DNA of 64,000 nt from assembly GCF_030272615.1 (NCBI RefSeq), contig NC_081411.1, positions 183,604,977 to 183,668,976 on the forward strand, in the 5' to 3' direction. The DNA is from Cryptomeria japonica (taxonomy: Eukaryota; Streptophyta; Pinopsida; Cupressales; Cupressaceae). Shown piece by piece: positions 46,193-56,501 of this stretch. The stretch's first letter is position 1. Each line of letters starts with the position of its first letter. The position numbers and the translations under genes were made by a program. The notes under the pieces were generated by a model. It was not told the origin of the DNA and did not search any database. It saw only the letters and a list, made by a program, of their open reading frames with translations.

Positions 46193-47902
46193 CTAGACAG
46201 AGTATACCATCCTGAGGGCTTCTCTCTCCGTCGTGCTGTAATTCTTCTCTGCTTTTGACAAGAGTCGGCTTGCAAGATACACTGGGTGGTCCAACCCGTG
46301 GCTGCCAACCTGCGCCAGTGTGGCCCCTATGGCAAAGTTGGATGCGTCGACATGTACATGGAACTCTTTGTCCCAGTCTAGATATGTCAGGATTGGCGCA
46401 CCTACCAACCGTGACTTTAACTCCTGGAAAGCCTCTTCTTGGGCCGTCCCCCAGATGTACGGCTCCCCCCTTCGTGTCAGCATATCAAGTGGGTATGATA
46501 CTTGGGCAAAGTTCTTAATAAACCGCCTATAATACCCAATGTGTCCAAGAAATGACTTGACGCCAGTGACATCGTCGGGCGCCTCCATCTCCACAATGAC
46601 CCGTACCTTGTCAGGGTCAGTCTTCAGTCCGGCCTTGCAGATGATGTGCCCTAGTAACTTGCCTCGAGGCACCATAAATCTGCATTTCTTGGGATTTAGG
46701 GCGAGGCCGGCTCGTCGGCATCTTTCCATGCATTCGCCAAGTGCGGCGAGATGTGCCTCTTCCGTGCTATAAATGGACCAGTCGTCCAAGAATGCTTTGA
46801 AGTTTCCTACGGACATTTTGTCGAAAATATGGAGGATTATCCGTTGGGAGGTAGTTGGTGCATTGCACAACCCGAATGGCATCCCGTTGTATGCATAGAC
46901 GCCATCTTCTACGACAAAGGTGGTCTTCAATTTGTCCTTTGCAATGGAAATTTGATTATATCCGGAGAATCCATCCATAAATGAATAAATTTCATGGCCC
47001 GCTACTTCCTCGAGGATGGTGTCTATGAATGGTATGGGGAATGGATCTTTAATTGTGACAGCATTCAAACCCCTGAAGTCTACACAGATTCTTATCTGAT
47101 CGGCCTCCTTTTTCAAGGATATCACAATGGGTGATACCCATTTGCTGGTCTGGACCTTGAAGATGATTCCTGCTTCGAGCATGCGATCAATTTCGTCATT
47201 TAACCTAGCGGCATAATTTTTGTTCATCTTGTATGGCCGCTTCCGTACAGGCACGGCTCCAGGAACCAGAGGGATCCGATGTACACAAAGTTCTTGTGGT
47301 ACCCCTTTGAGGTCTTTATACGTCCAGGCGAACACATCCTTGTACTCTGTGAAAATTTTGAACACCGCCGTCTTCAAGACCAGATTCCAGTCGTCGCCGA
47401 CCAAAATATTTTTCTGTTCTGAAGTTTTTCCGAGGTTTGTAATTTTAAGTGTGGATTCCTCGTACCTTATGGGCTTACTCTTGTCGAACTGGTGCGCTGG
47501 TGCATCATCCACAGGGGCATCCCCTTCCTTGTATTGTCCATACTCTGGCGGGAACTCGTTCTCGTCAGGTTCTTCTTCGATCTCCAGCACATTGCACCCA
47601 TACAATAATTCATAGTCTTCCATTTGCCAATGGAAGAGCCCTCTCAAAGAATCCATCTCGTCCTCAGAACAGGCTTGAATTCCTAAGATGCCTTCATCAT
47701 CTGGTTCCTTGCCATCCTTCCCTTCGTCCGTACCGTCGTCCCCATCGGACTCTTGACTCTGATGCCAACTCTTCACTGACCAGTTGGGTTTTGAGGTCAA
47801 TGGTATATCTTTTGCCGGCCTTTTCCATGGACAAGGTGTTCTTTTTCCAATTGTGGTTTGCTTTTGCCGCCACCAGCCAGCCTCTGCCAAGGATGGCATC
47901 AT
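46193..47902 (-). CDS. Gypsy reverse transcriptase-RNase H region (fossil)
   Basis: This 569-codon open stretch has the RT motifs RICVDFRGLNAVTIKDPFPI, SFMDGFSGYNQI, MPFGLCNAPTT and FKAFLDDWSIY (the DD pair). It continues through LGHIICKAGLKTDPDK, SFLGHIGYYRRFI and the RNase H start HVHVDASNFAIGATLAQ. It is in the order expected for Ty3/gypsy. Confidence 0.9.
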   Translation of the reverse strand: MMPSLAEAGWWRQKQTTIGKRTPCPWKRPAKDIPLTSKPNWSVKSWHQSQESDGDDGTDEGKDGKEPDDEGILGIQACSEDEMDSLRGLFHWQMEDYELLYGCNVLEIEEEPDENEFPPEYGQYKEGDAPVDDAPAHQFDKSKPIRYEESTLKITNLGKTSEQKNILVGDDWNLVLKTAVFKIFTEYKDVFAWTYKDLKGVPQELCVHRIPLVPGAVPVRKRPYKMNKNYAARLNDEIDRMLEAGIIFKVQTSKWVSPIVISLKKEADQIRICVDFRGLNAVTIKDPFPIPFIDTILEEVAGHEIYSFMDGFSGYNQISIAKDKLKTTFVVEDGVYAYNGMPFGLCNAPTTSQRIILHIFDKMSVGNFKAFLDDWSIYSTEEAHLAALGECMERCRRAGLALNPKKCRFMVPRGKLLGHIICKAGLKTDPDKVRVIVEMEAPDDVTGVKSFLGHIGYYRRFIKNFAQVSYPLDMLTRRGEPYIWGTAQEEAFQELKSRLVGAPILTYLDWDKEFHVHVDASNFAIGATLAQVGSHGLDHPVYLASRLLSKAEKNYSTTEREALRMVYSV

Positions 47903-48629
47903 ATCCCTTCTTCTTCAATGGGATGACCACAAAGTTCAAGACGAACGGCTGTGTTCCGATCGTCACTGGCTGTGCCATGAGTGTGCCAAGCAGCTTGATG
48001 CCGTGTTGGTCTGCTCCCAATAAATTAAAGGTGGATAGCCAGAGAGTAGGTTTGCCCAATTTTTTGCCCAATTTTTTCCATGTTTCCTCTGGCAAGACAT
48101 TTACTCCCGACCCGCCGTCGACAATGGTGTCGATCAAGATGGTGCCCAGTATACCCATTTCCACCACTGCTGGGTGTCTACCATTGTTGATCGTCAGGGC
48201 TAATGGGTCTGTCGCCGTCTCGCCAAGGTTGTCCCTTCCATGTATTGGTCGGCCGACTGGGGTTATCAGTACGGATTGCAGAAGTGTCGTCCACAAGTGT
48301 GGCATACTTTCCAGGAGATCCTTCATTTTGACAGGTATCTCGACCTGTAGCAGTTGGTTTATAATATTTGTTTCTGCTTCAGAGCGAGAAGTACCTGCAA
48401 GCCCGTGTGCGTCCTTGTTCGTCGACATCTCCTTCTCCAGTTCCGCTCGTGCCTCCAATGCCTTTCGTTTTTCCGTACGAGGATCTAGGTAAGTGACCGC
48501 TTTTGTCTTGGATCTTGTTGTGGCGAGCACATCCTCCGTTTCTACATTCAACAAATTCACTCCAGATTTCGGACAGTTGCCATCGTCATGGTCCCTCGGA
48601 CCACACCACTTGCAAAGTTTTTGTGGCAC
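47697..48629 (-). CDS. Gypsy zinc knuckle and aspartic protease region (fossil)
   Basis: The frame opens with CKWCGPRDHDDGNCPK, a CCHC knuckle. It then reaches GTILIDTIVDGGSGVNVLPE, the protease active-site region with the D-G/S-G pattern, and FNLLGADQHGIKLLGTL. It overlaps the start of the RT frame. Confidence 0.85.
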   Translation of the reverse strand: MPQKLCKWCGPRDHDDGNCPKSGVNLLNVETEDVLATTRSKTKAVTYLDPRTEKRKALEARAELEKEMSTNKDAHGLAGTSRSEAETNIINQLLQVEIPVKMKDLLESMPHLWTTLLQSVLITPVGRPIHGRDNLGETATDPLALTINNGRHPAVVEMGILGTILIDTIVDGGSGVNVLPEETWKKLGKKLGKPTLWLSTFNLLGADQHGIKLLGTLMAQPVTIGTQPFVLNFVVIPLKKKGYDAILGRGWLVAAKANHNWKKNTLSMEKAGKRYTIDLKTQLVSEELASESRVRWGRRYGRREGWQGTR

Positions 48630-48689
48630 TTCCTCCGCCGTACAGTCCCTGGCAAAATGCCCCCAATTGGTTGCAAGCCCGGCATTGTA

Positions 48690-49037
48690 TCATCGGCCGC
48701 CCTTTAGCGTCGTATTGGATTCGGCTTCTATTATTAGTATTATTATTATTGCCTCTTCCTCCTCACCTGTTGTTCCGATAGCCGCCAAACGACGCGTTGT
48801 TGATCGCAGGCTGGGACGTGTCGGAGACGGTTCCGTAAAGAGAACCTGTTGGTTATGGGTCCTCATATTGTACAGACACTCCTTGGTAAGGTGTCTGGCA
48901 ATCTGACAAATATCACAAAATGCTTTCTTCGAACAAGACCCCTTGGTGTGTCCATCGCTGCGGCAGTCCGTGCACCATAAATCCCCTTCGTCGGCTCTGC
49001 TTGTGCTTCCTTTGGTCGCCTTCATCTCTCTCATCAT
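48690..49037 (-). pseudogene. Gypsy nucleocapsid zinc-knuckle segment (fossil)
   Basis: Contains CTDCRSDGHTKGSC and CDICQIARHLTKEC, two CCHC-type knuckles placed between the gag core and the protease. Confidence 0.75.
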
Positions 49038-49160
49038 TCACTCCATATCTTTCTGGAGAGCCCGTACCTTCCGATTAGACTCGTCATCACTGCTACTGCT
49101 TTTGTCAGAAGAGGAATCGTCGTCTGACGAGGATTTCTTTTTCTTTTTCTTGGACGTCGT

Positions 49161-49847
49161 CTACTCGCTTTCTAAATCCATTGCCCTATTATAGGCATCG
49201 ATATATGAAGAGGGAGGTACGATCTTCATTTTCCGTCTAAGAGATGTCTTCAAACCTTCCACGAACCACCGTTTTTTCAATCCGTCTGCGGGCTGGTTCT
49301 CCATTTTTCCTAGCAGCTCTTTGAGCCGCCGGCTGTAGGTTCGAACCGTCTCATTCTTCCTCTGTTTCGTGCTGTAAATTTTGGCTACGATCTCATTATC
49401 GTCTCTTAGGAGACGAAACTCCGCTTGAAATTCCTTCTTTAAGTCAAGCCATGTGCTAATTTTAGCCTTCTCCGTATCGAAGAACCATTCGATGGCCACG
49501 CCCCTTAGGGTTGAGGGAAACTGTGTTACCCACTCGTCCTGATCGGTAACACCATTCGCTCCCCAAATTGTTTCACAAGTGCGACAGTGGCGAACAGGGT
49601 CTTCTTTCCCGTCCCCATGGAACTTTGGAAGTTTTTGTTTTTGCGCCATGCCTTGTCTTTTTACTACTAGTGGTTGTTGTCCTACTCCGGATGGGTTAGA
49701 TCCTGTAAGAGGTGCTTGACCGTCGTGCACCGGTGTCCCTCCGACACTCCTGGCAGCCCCGGTGTCTTCTCCCTCCCTTGCCTCCTCCCCACTCCGTGGA
49801 GTTTTCCTAGCCTCTGGTGTGCATGACAAGTCCCTCAAGTCCCTCAA
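49161..49847 (-). CDS. Gypsy gag core (fossil)
   Basis: This 228-codon frame has KLPKFHGDGKEDPVRHCRTC, QFPSTLRGVAIEWFFDTEKA, TWLDLKKEFQAEF and RTYSRRLKELLGKM. This is the Retrotrans_gag capsid signature of plant gypsy elements. Confidence 0.85.
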   Translation of the reverse strand: MRDLRDLSCTPEARKTPRSGEEAREGEDTGAARSVGGTPVHDGQAPLTGSNPSGVGQQPLVVKRQGMAQKQKLPKFHGDGKEDPVRHCRTCETIWGANGVTDQDEWVTQFPSTLRGVAIEWFFDTEKAKISTWLDLKKEFQAEFRLLRDDNEIVAKIYSTKQRKNETVRTYSRRLKELLGKMENQPADGLKKRWFVEGLKTSLRRKMKIVPPSSYIDAYNRAMDLESE

Positions 49848-50627
49848 CTAAGTTTTAGTACACTCTATCCTGTGGCGGGTTTCCGCAAGTAACTCCTCCC
49901 GACTCCGTGGGTGGCCGTCGGCCTCACCGTCCCCTTCAGAGCGTTCCTCCTCCCTTCGCTTATACCTTCGTCGCCTTTCTGCTTGCTGTTCAAGGATCAA
50001 GGCACGTTGGGCTACTGCACATTCATCTATATACTCTTGCTTATTTTTGTCTTTATTCAATGTATTGTGCATTAATTCCCGTACGGCTTTATATATAACA
50101 ACGACATATAAAAAGTAGAGCACTTTTATTCATTCACCCTGTGGGATACAAGTCTATGTCAACAATATGACATAATTATTACAATGAGTGTTCTTTATTC
50201 CGCCCCATACGGCTCAAGGTTCAAGTGTCCCATCGCATGCCATCCTGTTGCGCTTCCCAACAACGGTTGTTTTCTTCATACTGTAGGAGGATCTATTGGC
50301 ATCGTTCTTCGCAAGCAATTTCCTCCAGGCGAGCTCGCTGTGCGAGTGAAGCCTGTGCGAGCAATCGGGGGAGGTGGTTCATCAACTGATTCACCACAGG
50401 GCTAACTTCCAATGCGGTCCACACGGCACTTGTTGGAACTTCCGCCTCCGTGGCCTCTCTTCGGACATAGGTTTTGATGGCCACCTAAAGCAGGATTGAA
50501 AATTCCCTCGTTGTAGTATCTTCTCCGTCGTAGAGCTCTGTTCGTGCGTCGTCTACCTCAGGGTTAATCTCGCTCGCGGGTAGGCCCATCGTGTCCGTAC
50601 ACCATCCGCTCCTTTTCCCGAGTTTGT
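49848..50627 (-). pseudogene. Gypsy leader and gag N-terminal extension (fossil)
   Basis: The minus-strand segment at 50123-49848 is Arg/Glu-rich (LILEQQAERRRRYKRREEE) and runs into gag. The segment at 50484-50293 is a further short open stretch in the leader. Neither has a recognised domain. Confidence 0.45.
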
Positions 50628-50630
50628 CTA

Positions 50631-50643
50631 GGCAACGACGCCA
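50631..50643 (-). other. Primer binding site of the young gypsy element
   Basis: The minus strand reads TGGCGTCGTTGCC, two bases inside the 5' LTR. It is one base from TGGCGCCGTTGCC, the aspartate-tRNA site used by Athila/Tat-type elements. Confidence 0.85.
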
Positions 50644-50645
50644 AA

Positions 50646-50924
50646 TGTTTTGCCAAATAAGTGTAATTCAATGCATTGCAGAAATAATAGACATGACAGA
50701 ATACAACATGATAGAATATAAAGAAACTCAGATCTTCATTGATTCATAATAATGTCAGTACAATGACAATGACCATACCAACCCTCTCCCCATGACCAAG
50801 GACTCGCTAATATATAAAGGTGACCGGTCAGTTACCCGGTGTCAACTGTCGACAACCGACGGGTTAACTGCCGTCATTAACTCTAATTACATTAAATGTC
50901 TTATTGCTTAATTACCCGACAACA
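50646..50924 (-). repeat. 5' LTR of the young gypsy element
   Basis: This 279-bp copy of 41328-41591 has a 15-bp extra segment near 50704 and about seven substitutions. Confidence 0.92.
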
Positions 50925-50957
50925 GGGAGATGTGGCCAAAAAGGGGGGGGACGCGTC

Positions 50958-50971
50958 CCCGTGGAACACTG
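50958..50971 (-). repeat. Right terminal inverted repeat of the hAT-like MITE
   Basis: Inverted copy CAGTGTTCCACGGG. A GGGGACGCGTCCCC palindrome overlaps its inner edge. Confidence 0.8.
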
Positions 50972-51756
50972 TTTGTCACTGACTATCCCAGGGTTTGTTT
51001 AAAACCTTCTAGGACTGCTAGTCACCTCTTTGTGCACTTATTGTCTCTTCTTGATAACAAAGTCTAGGGTTTGTGAATCTTTGAACAAGCATGTTGAAAT
51101 GACTCGAATTCTCAACAACAGTAGCAACATATCATAATCCTTGGATAGGATTCTTTGACATCTTTTAAGATCTCATTTAAATTCCATGCTCTGCAGTTTT
51201 AAAGGATCTGCATGATGGTTTGTATGGGTGCTGCTCTTAGTGCCCATGTTGATGATAAATGTCCAAGGAAAATGAGAAGGATGATTTACAACTTGTGACA
51301 GCTGTGTAGAAGTGATGATCATATCTGCAGTTACATACACCCGAATGGGTTCATCTGTGATGATGATAATGATGCTGACAATGTGCATATGAGTGTTCGA
51401 TTTGAACATCAAGAATGTGACTCCTTACTTGGTATGCTTCCATATTTGATGCTTATGAAGACAATGTTGATCTTTACATAAGTTATAGACGGCTGTGTTA
51501 TGTGGTTCTTCATCTCGTAACAGCCATTTGGTGAAAAAAATGGTGAAGCTCTTGAAGAGGATAATGATGATCATGGTTAATCTTAGTGAAGAGAAGCTAG
51601 AGCTATGAGTTAGTTTCGTGCCATCAAACATGCAAGAGAGAGCATTGATGGATAACTTTGTAGTCAAACCTGATCACATTAAATGCTTAACATGAGAGTA
51701 TTTTTTTATTTTTTTCTACACTGCATTGCTGGCAGGATCAAAGCTCTGGTACCTAT
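50972..51756 (-). pseudogene. Outer gypsy 5' internal remnant and primer site (fossil)
   Basis: This is degenerate leader/gag sequence of the outer element. Next to the LTR the minus strand reads GGTACCAGAGC (51753-51743), near to the methionine tRNA primer site TGGTATCAGAGC. No domain is recognisable in the rest. Confidence 0.5.
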
Positions 51757-53517
51757 TGTAATGTCCCTTATGGGAGTATTACTGTATTTTTCCCTAAAAA
51801 CACAATTCTAATTAGAGTAAAAGATATAGATCATTTAAGAATACAAATACTGATTGAAATGCCTATAAGAAAATACCTATAAGAGAAAACCTGGTCTATA
51901 TCCTCCAAACAATATTAGTTAAAGGAAATTGACATTAAATCATAAGCCATAATATCATATATATCATACTAATCATCAGTATACATCATAAAGTCATACA
52001 ACATTCCCATATTAAGATCTAATAAGGCATTAGCCATTCCAATGTGGATACCTCATCAAGAATGTGTTGACCATTTGCAAACCACAATCTCAAGGTTAAT
52101 TGCCCTTGTACTGCAAGAGCATGGAAGGTGGGCCATCCTTCTATCCCTCAGTTCACCTTGGGGCGCTCCATCCTCCTCCACTAATTAGCCTCCCAGCCAT
52201 GAGGTGTAACCCCTGATGGGTGGCATGCTTGATAAGAGCATGAGACTACCTCCCCCACCAAGCTTGGGAGCACACACACACCTCCCAGCCCACGAGTGCT
52301 CCATCTCGGGGTGGCATGCTTGATGAAAGATGGGTCGGTCTTCACCTCTCATGAACTCAAAAGGTTGATAGCCCTTCCTGTTTTGCAATTTGTATCTTTA
52401 AATTCCAAATAATGAATCCCTCATCATATATAATAAATGGAAACATGTAGATTCCATGCAAAGATCATTAAGTGCTGCCAACATTTCTGTTGCATAAATA
52501 TGCCTATAATTCTATCATATTCATAGATATATCTTTGATCTGATTGCTACTATAACATAAAAAAATTCTGCTCTTACTCAGTTCTGATCTTAATTCTTTT
52601 TCTGCTTATCTTCTTGATCATTTGATCTTGAATCTTCCTGGATTGTTGTTGAATGATTGATATTTGTATGAACAATCAATTGATTAAATGAATTCCTTTG
52701 CTTGTATGATTTGAGGTATTGGTGAGTAATGATTTAAGTGATTGGTGGGTGATGATGTAATGAATGCTGGTTTGATATATTGGTGAATGATGGTTGATTA
52801 AAGGAATGCTGATTTGATAGAATAATTTTTGATTGATTGTTTGCTTGATTTGATAATTGTAGATTGCTTTTGTGGATTCATGAGTGCTGATTGATAAGTG
52901 ATCCTTGAATGCTTGGAATGATTTCTCCTTTATAATTTATTGGTGAAAGGGTCACCACCTTTCATAACAATTGAGTCACCACCCTCCATTGCTGTCTCAC
53001 CCTCCATTGCTGTCTTTTGAGAATGATAAATAATTTTCCAAATTGATTTCTCTTGGATGTCCTCCCCAAATGAAAGTCAGGCCTCTTCATCATGTCTTCC
53101 CTTGCAAGGATCACAACCTTTCACAATTACCACAAAAGTCATAACCTTTCACAATTACAACCATTCATAATTTCTTCCCTTTGAAAGTGTCACAACCTTT
53201 CACAATTAGCACCCCTTTGAAGGAGTACAACCCTTCATCATTTCTGCCCTTGAAAATTCACTTATTTTCTTCCTATTCCTGTCTTCTTCAATTAATCCTT
53301 CCTTAATTCCTATGCTCCATTCTTTCTTCCTTCCTCCCTCTCCCCTTTCAAAGAGCTATTCTCCCTTTTATATCTCGTAATTGAGGGAGTCCCAACTATC
53401 ATTACATGCCTCTTGACCTTTCATTAAACTTAATTAACTTTTAATTATATTATATTTTATTATTTTTTTATATTTTAATTTTATTATTAAATCCTATTTC
53501 AAAAAGAGAATATTACC
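51757..53517 (-). repeat. 5' LTR of the outer gypsy element
   Basis: This 1761-bp sequence begins TGTAATGTCCC and matches the left LTR throughout. At about 53058 it keeps the undisturbed AAATTGATTTCTCTTGG site into which the gag-only element inserted in the other LTR. Confidence 0.82.
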
Positions 53518-53599
53518 GTTCGCATCTGCAAGCACCAATAATAATGTAAATACCTTCAAAATTTCAAATAACCAAATCTATTATTAAAAATGAAGCAAA

Positions 53600-53960
53600 C
53601 ATAAGAATGTTAGAAACATACAGAAACAGAGACACAAGCACACATCCACACCCAAATACACCCACTGCACACACAAACGAAACAGACACAAACAAATAAA
53701 CACACAAACTAGACGCATGTGTTTGTGCGACCCACACACACAAATGCTTAGCCGCCCCAACACATACATAGAGCAAGCAACCACAAACAGCATGCATACA
53801 CACCCAAAGATAAAGTTACATACACAAAGGGTAAGGAATCACAAGACAAAATATACACACACCCAAAGAGAAGAATAAAGTTTCATACCAATTCTAACTT
53901 TCACACACACACAAAGCGTGTAACCAATAAAAAGAACTATAAACACATCCAAAGAGTAAC
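53600..53960. repeat. CA-rich imperfect microsatellite region
   Basis: Dense ACACACA, CACACAAA and ACACCCA runs on the plus strand. Confidence 0.75.
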
Positions 53961-56402
53961 ATTACATGCACACATTAAGCAATCACAAACTTTTAAGCAT
54001 ACACACGTGCAAAGGGAAAGACAAAGTTTCATACCAATTCTGACTTTCATTTATTAACAGAAAATCTACATTGATATATTAGATTTACCAAATGCAATTG
54101 CAGAACAGCAATAACCTGTCCCAACTTTAAGTTCTCACTATGCAACTTCCATCCATATAAAAATTTACTCCAAACGCAAATCAAATTTTTGGATATCCAA
54201 ATCTCAATTTGACAAAACAAAGATAGAGCACAATAAAGATTCAAAACCAACGAAGTTTAAGATGGGCAAGGATCCTTTAGAGGTAAACCAACAATCTATG
54301 CACACTCATTAGACAATAGTTTCTCAATCAGACATGGCAAACCCTCCTGCCATGCATGCAGAGGTGAAAAAATTAGGATTTTAGTGTTCACAAGGCTGGG
54401 GTAATTTCTCCTGTGATTGAGTCATATCCCCAGGTCACCAGAATCGCCTGCCTGAAGGGATCAGTGTTCATCGCATGCTAGAAAGTTCCTCCACATTCTA
54501 GTTTGTATTTGGTCATTGTAAGATATAAGAGTTAAAGTTTGATGAATTAAGAGACGAATCTCCATGGCATGGGGACGGCATTAGCTGTTGTATATGCAAA
54601 CCCCTAATCACAGCATGGCTTCTGCAAAAATTATGAGCAAGAATTGCAGGCATTCCAGACCGACATTAGGGCCAGTAGCATACAATCGATCCAATCAAAG
54701 GGTAGCTGAAAGTGTACAAAACTGTAAGCCAGACTCTTCCCTAGATTGTGGCCATATTGATTGCTGGAGGCTGAATGCACATTCACCATTGGCATTGGCG
54801 CATACGCAGCTGTAAGAATATATGGTTATGGCCATCAAAGGCCAAAACAACTAACTGTTTGACAACTATCCACTACCTGTCTTCAGTTATGGATTTACAT
54901 TTACAAGTAAAAAGATTCAAGTTTATTTCCTTACCATTGGATGTTCTACAAAAAAAAATCGTAAATTACCATTAAAGCAAGGCTACAAAAACCTCAAATG
55001 AAACGAAGTGCCTGACTGAATATCCCAATTTGGATTTTTAGTGCGGATGTACAAGTAAATCATTCAAAGTTCAATTGCCACACAGTAACAACCGCAGCAT
55101 AACTCCTTAAGCTGAATAACAGCCATAACAGCCATAACAGCATTTCTTCCAAAGATGGAAAACCCAAAATTAAAATCAAGAAAGGAAAAATAAAATAAAA
55201 CTAACTTCAGATTACAAACAGGGGTGGCAAACTCTGTCGTGTTCAAACCGTCCGCAGATCCAGATGGCTTTCAAAGCTTAATGTAATCACTCCAGGTGCT
55301 TATAGTAATAAAGTATGCTTATATGCCTACATCCACATTCAAAGCAGGGAATAACTTCTATTAATCAACTCTCAATACCAATACATACATAACTGCACTC
55401 GATCATTTATACAATCACATTCAGATGTGAAATGAATAGTTTGGGCAAGTTGAATGATCATGTGACCGTTGGGCTTCACATCCCAACAATATGCACGTCG
55501 CAGTTACATCAGAGCATGAATCTAGGCCGGTCTCTTTCAATATATGCCAAACCCTAACTAGAATCTGAAACCCGATTGAGTATTACTAAAATTGATTGTG
55601 CCTAAATGGATGTGTGCCACTATATCTTTGCAACCCAACACGGGATTTCTAAAGCGGATGCTGCCCACATAGAGATTTGTCAATTTTTGAAACCCAACTG
55701 GCGATCAATAGAAAAGGAAGCTGCCCAAGTGATTATTGCTCAATATTTATGAAACAATGCAAAAAATTATTAAAACTAAAACCACACACCTGACGGTTCT
55801 CGAGTATATATATTCTCTAGTTTCTTTCAATGGAGGGAAGCTCCAGAAATGAAGGATCCAATCTTTGCTTCAGAATTCCTTGTTTCGAGCTGAAAATATT
55901 ACACAAAATCTTGATCCATATAGTTTTTCATAGTGCAACTATTGAATAATATCCATTGCTGAGTCGATGGGCTTTATGTTGGATATCTTTGACCCATTGG
56001 ACATTATGAGATTAACTGAGAGTTAAAAAACATATATAATTGAATTTAATTACTTATGTATTTCGTTCTATGGAGAGCAATGTTTTAAAAATGTGATTGA
56101 ATTATCATCGGGTTCTTTTGTATGACGTGTATTGTTGCAGGAACGGTAGAGAGAAGATTAGCGAGGGCCGGCAAAAGTATGACTCGCATTAATTTAAAAA
56201 TGCTCCCGAGTCACCAAAGTGGCTTGCCGTTCAGTTGAGTGGTAAATGCAAGAACATTAGGTACCATACCTATATGTTTGAGATGTATGTGTAAAGTATG
56301 TCAAAAAGATATGCTTTTTAAAATGTGTATTAAATTTTAATTATTATTTATTATAAATTATAATAATATATTGTAAACTTGTTATGATAATATTCTTAAC
56401 TA

Positions 56403-56421
56403 AAAGAAAGAAAGAAAGAAT
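56403..56421. repeat. (AAAG)n microsatellite
   Basis: Four to five tandem AAAG tetranucleotides just beyond the 3' end of the LINE. Confidence 0.85.
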
Positions 56422-56501
56422 TTTAACGTCCACGAGGCTAAGAATAGTCTATGGGACAATCTGATCAAGCTGAATCAGTTTTTTTTTTTAAGGTCTGATC
56501 T

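Larger units (their letters stand above)
41328..50924 (-). mobile_element. Ty3/gypsy element with short LTRs and extra 3' ORF region (fossil)
   Basis: This 9597-bp element has 264- and 279-bp LTRs (TG...CA) and a perfect 5-bp target duplication gggag (41323-41327 and 50925-50929). On the minus strand the order is primer site, gag, zinc knuckles, protease, RT-RNase H, integrase, an extra coding region, polypurine tract. The LTRs differ at about 7 sites plus one 15-bp indel, so it is young. It has a modest number of breaks. The primer site and RT type suggest the Athila/Tat branch; the lineage is not settled. Confidence 0.9.
40590..50971. mobile_element. hAT-like GC-rich MITE, split by a gypsy element
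   Basis: Left end CAGTGTTCCATGGG and right end (inverted) CAGTGTTCCACGGG match at 13 of 14 positions. Flanks are tttgtcag (40582-40589) and tttgtcac (50972-50979), an 8-bp target duplication with one mismatch. An 8-bp duplication with CAGTG-type ends fits the hAT superfamily. Without the 9.6-kb gypsy insert the MITE is about 0.78 kb, encodes no transposase and is packed with GACGTC/GGGGACG motifs. Its GC content is far above the surrounding DNA. Confidence 0.8.
34261..53517 (-). mobile_element. Old Ty3/gypsy element with 1.76-kb LTRs, triply nested (fossil)
   Basis: Left LTR (34261-38877) and right LTR (51757-53517) share TGTAATGTCCC termini and align over their whole length once the copia insert is removed (1757 versus 1761 bp). 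The left one is followed by a polypurine tract and a pol C terminus, the right one by a primer site, so the element runs on the minus strand. The internal region (38878-40589 plus 50972-51756) is degenerate and much shorter than a full gypsy. The LTRs differ at roughly one site in ten, so it is the oldest layer. No matching target duplication was seen at 34256-34260 and 53518-53522. It is broken in many places. Confidence 0.75.
53518..56478. other. Unique-looking spacer, no gene recognised
   Basis: Contains CA-rich imperfect repeats (about 53600-53960) and otherwise ordinary AT-rich sequence. An upstream untranslated exon of the DUF300 gene could lie here. One minus-strand CAG/GTGTGT donor-like site at 55790 was noted, but nothing supports it further. 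Confidence 0.4.

Noticed and set aside
47449-48492. 347-codon plus-strand open frame
   Set aside because: It is antisense to the gypsy protease/RT frames, which carry the recognisable domains.
34256-53522. Target duplication for the outer gypsy element
   Set aside because: The flanks tctat and gttcg do not match; it has decayed or the ends come from recombination.
53564-53803. Minus-strand frame rich in Cys, Val and Leu (membrane-like)
   Set aside because: It is a by-product of the CA-rich microsatellite tract.
55770-55860. Possible 5' untranslated exon of the DUF300 gene with CAG/GTGTGT donor at 55790
   Set aside because: Only a donor-like motif is visible. A nearby TATA-like run is too close to the donor to fit, and no transcript evidence is available.
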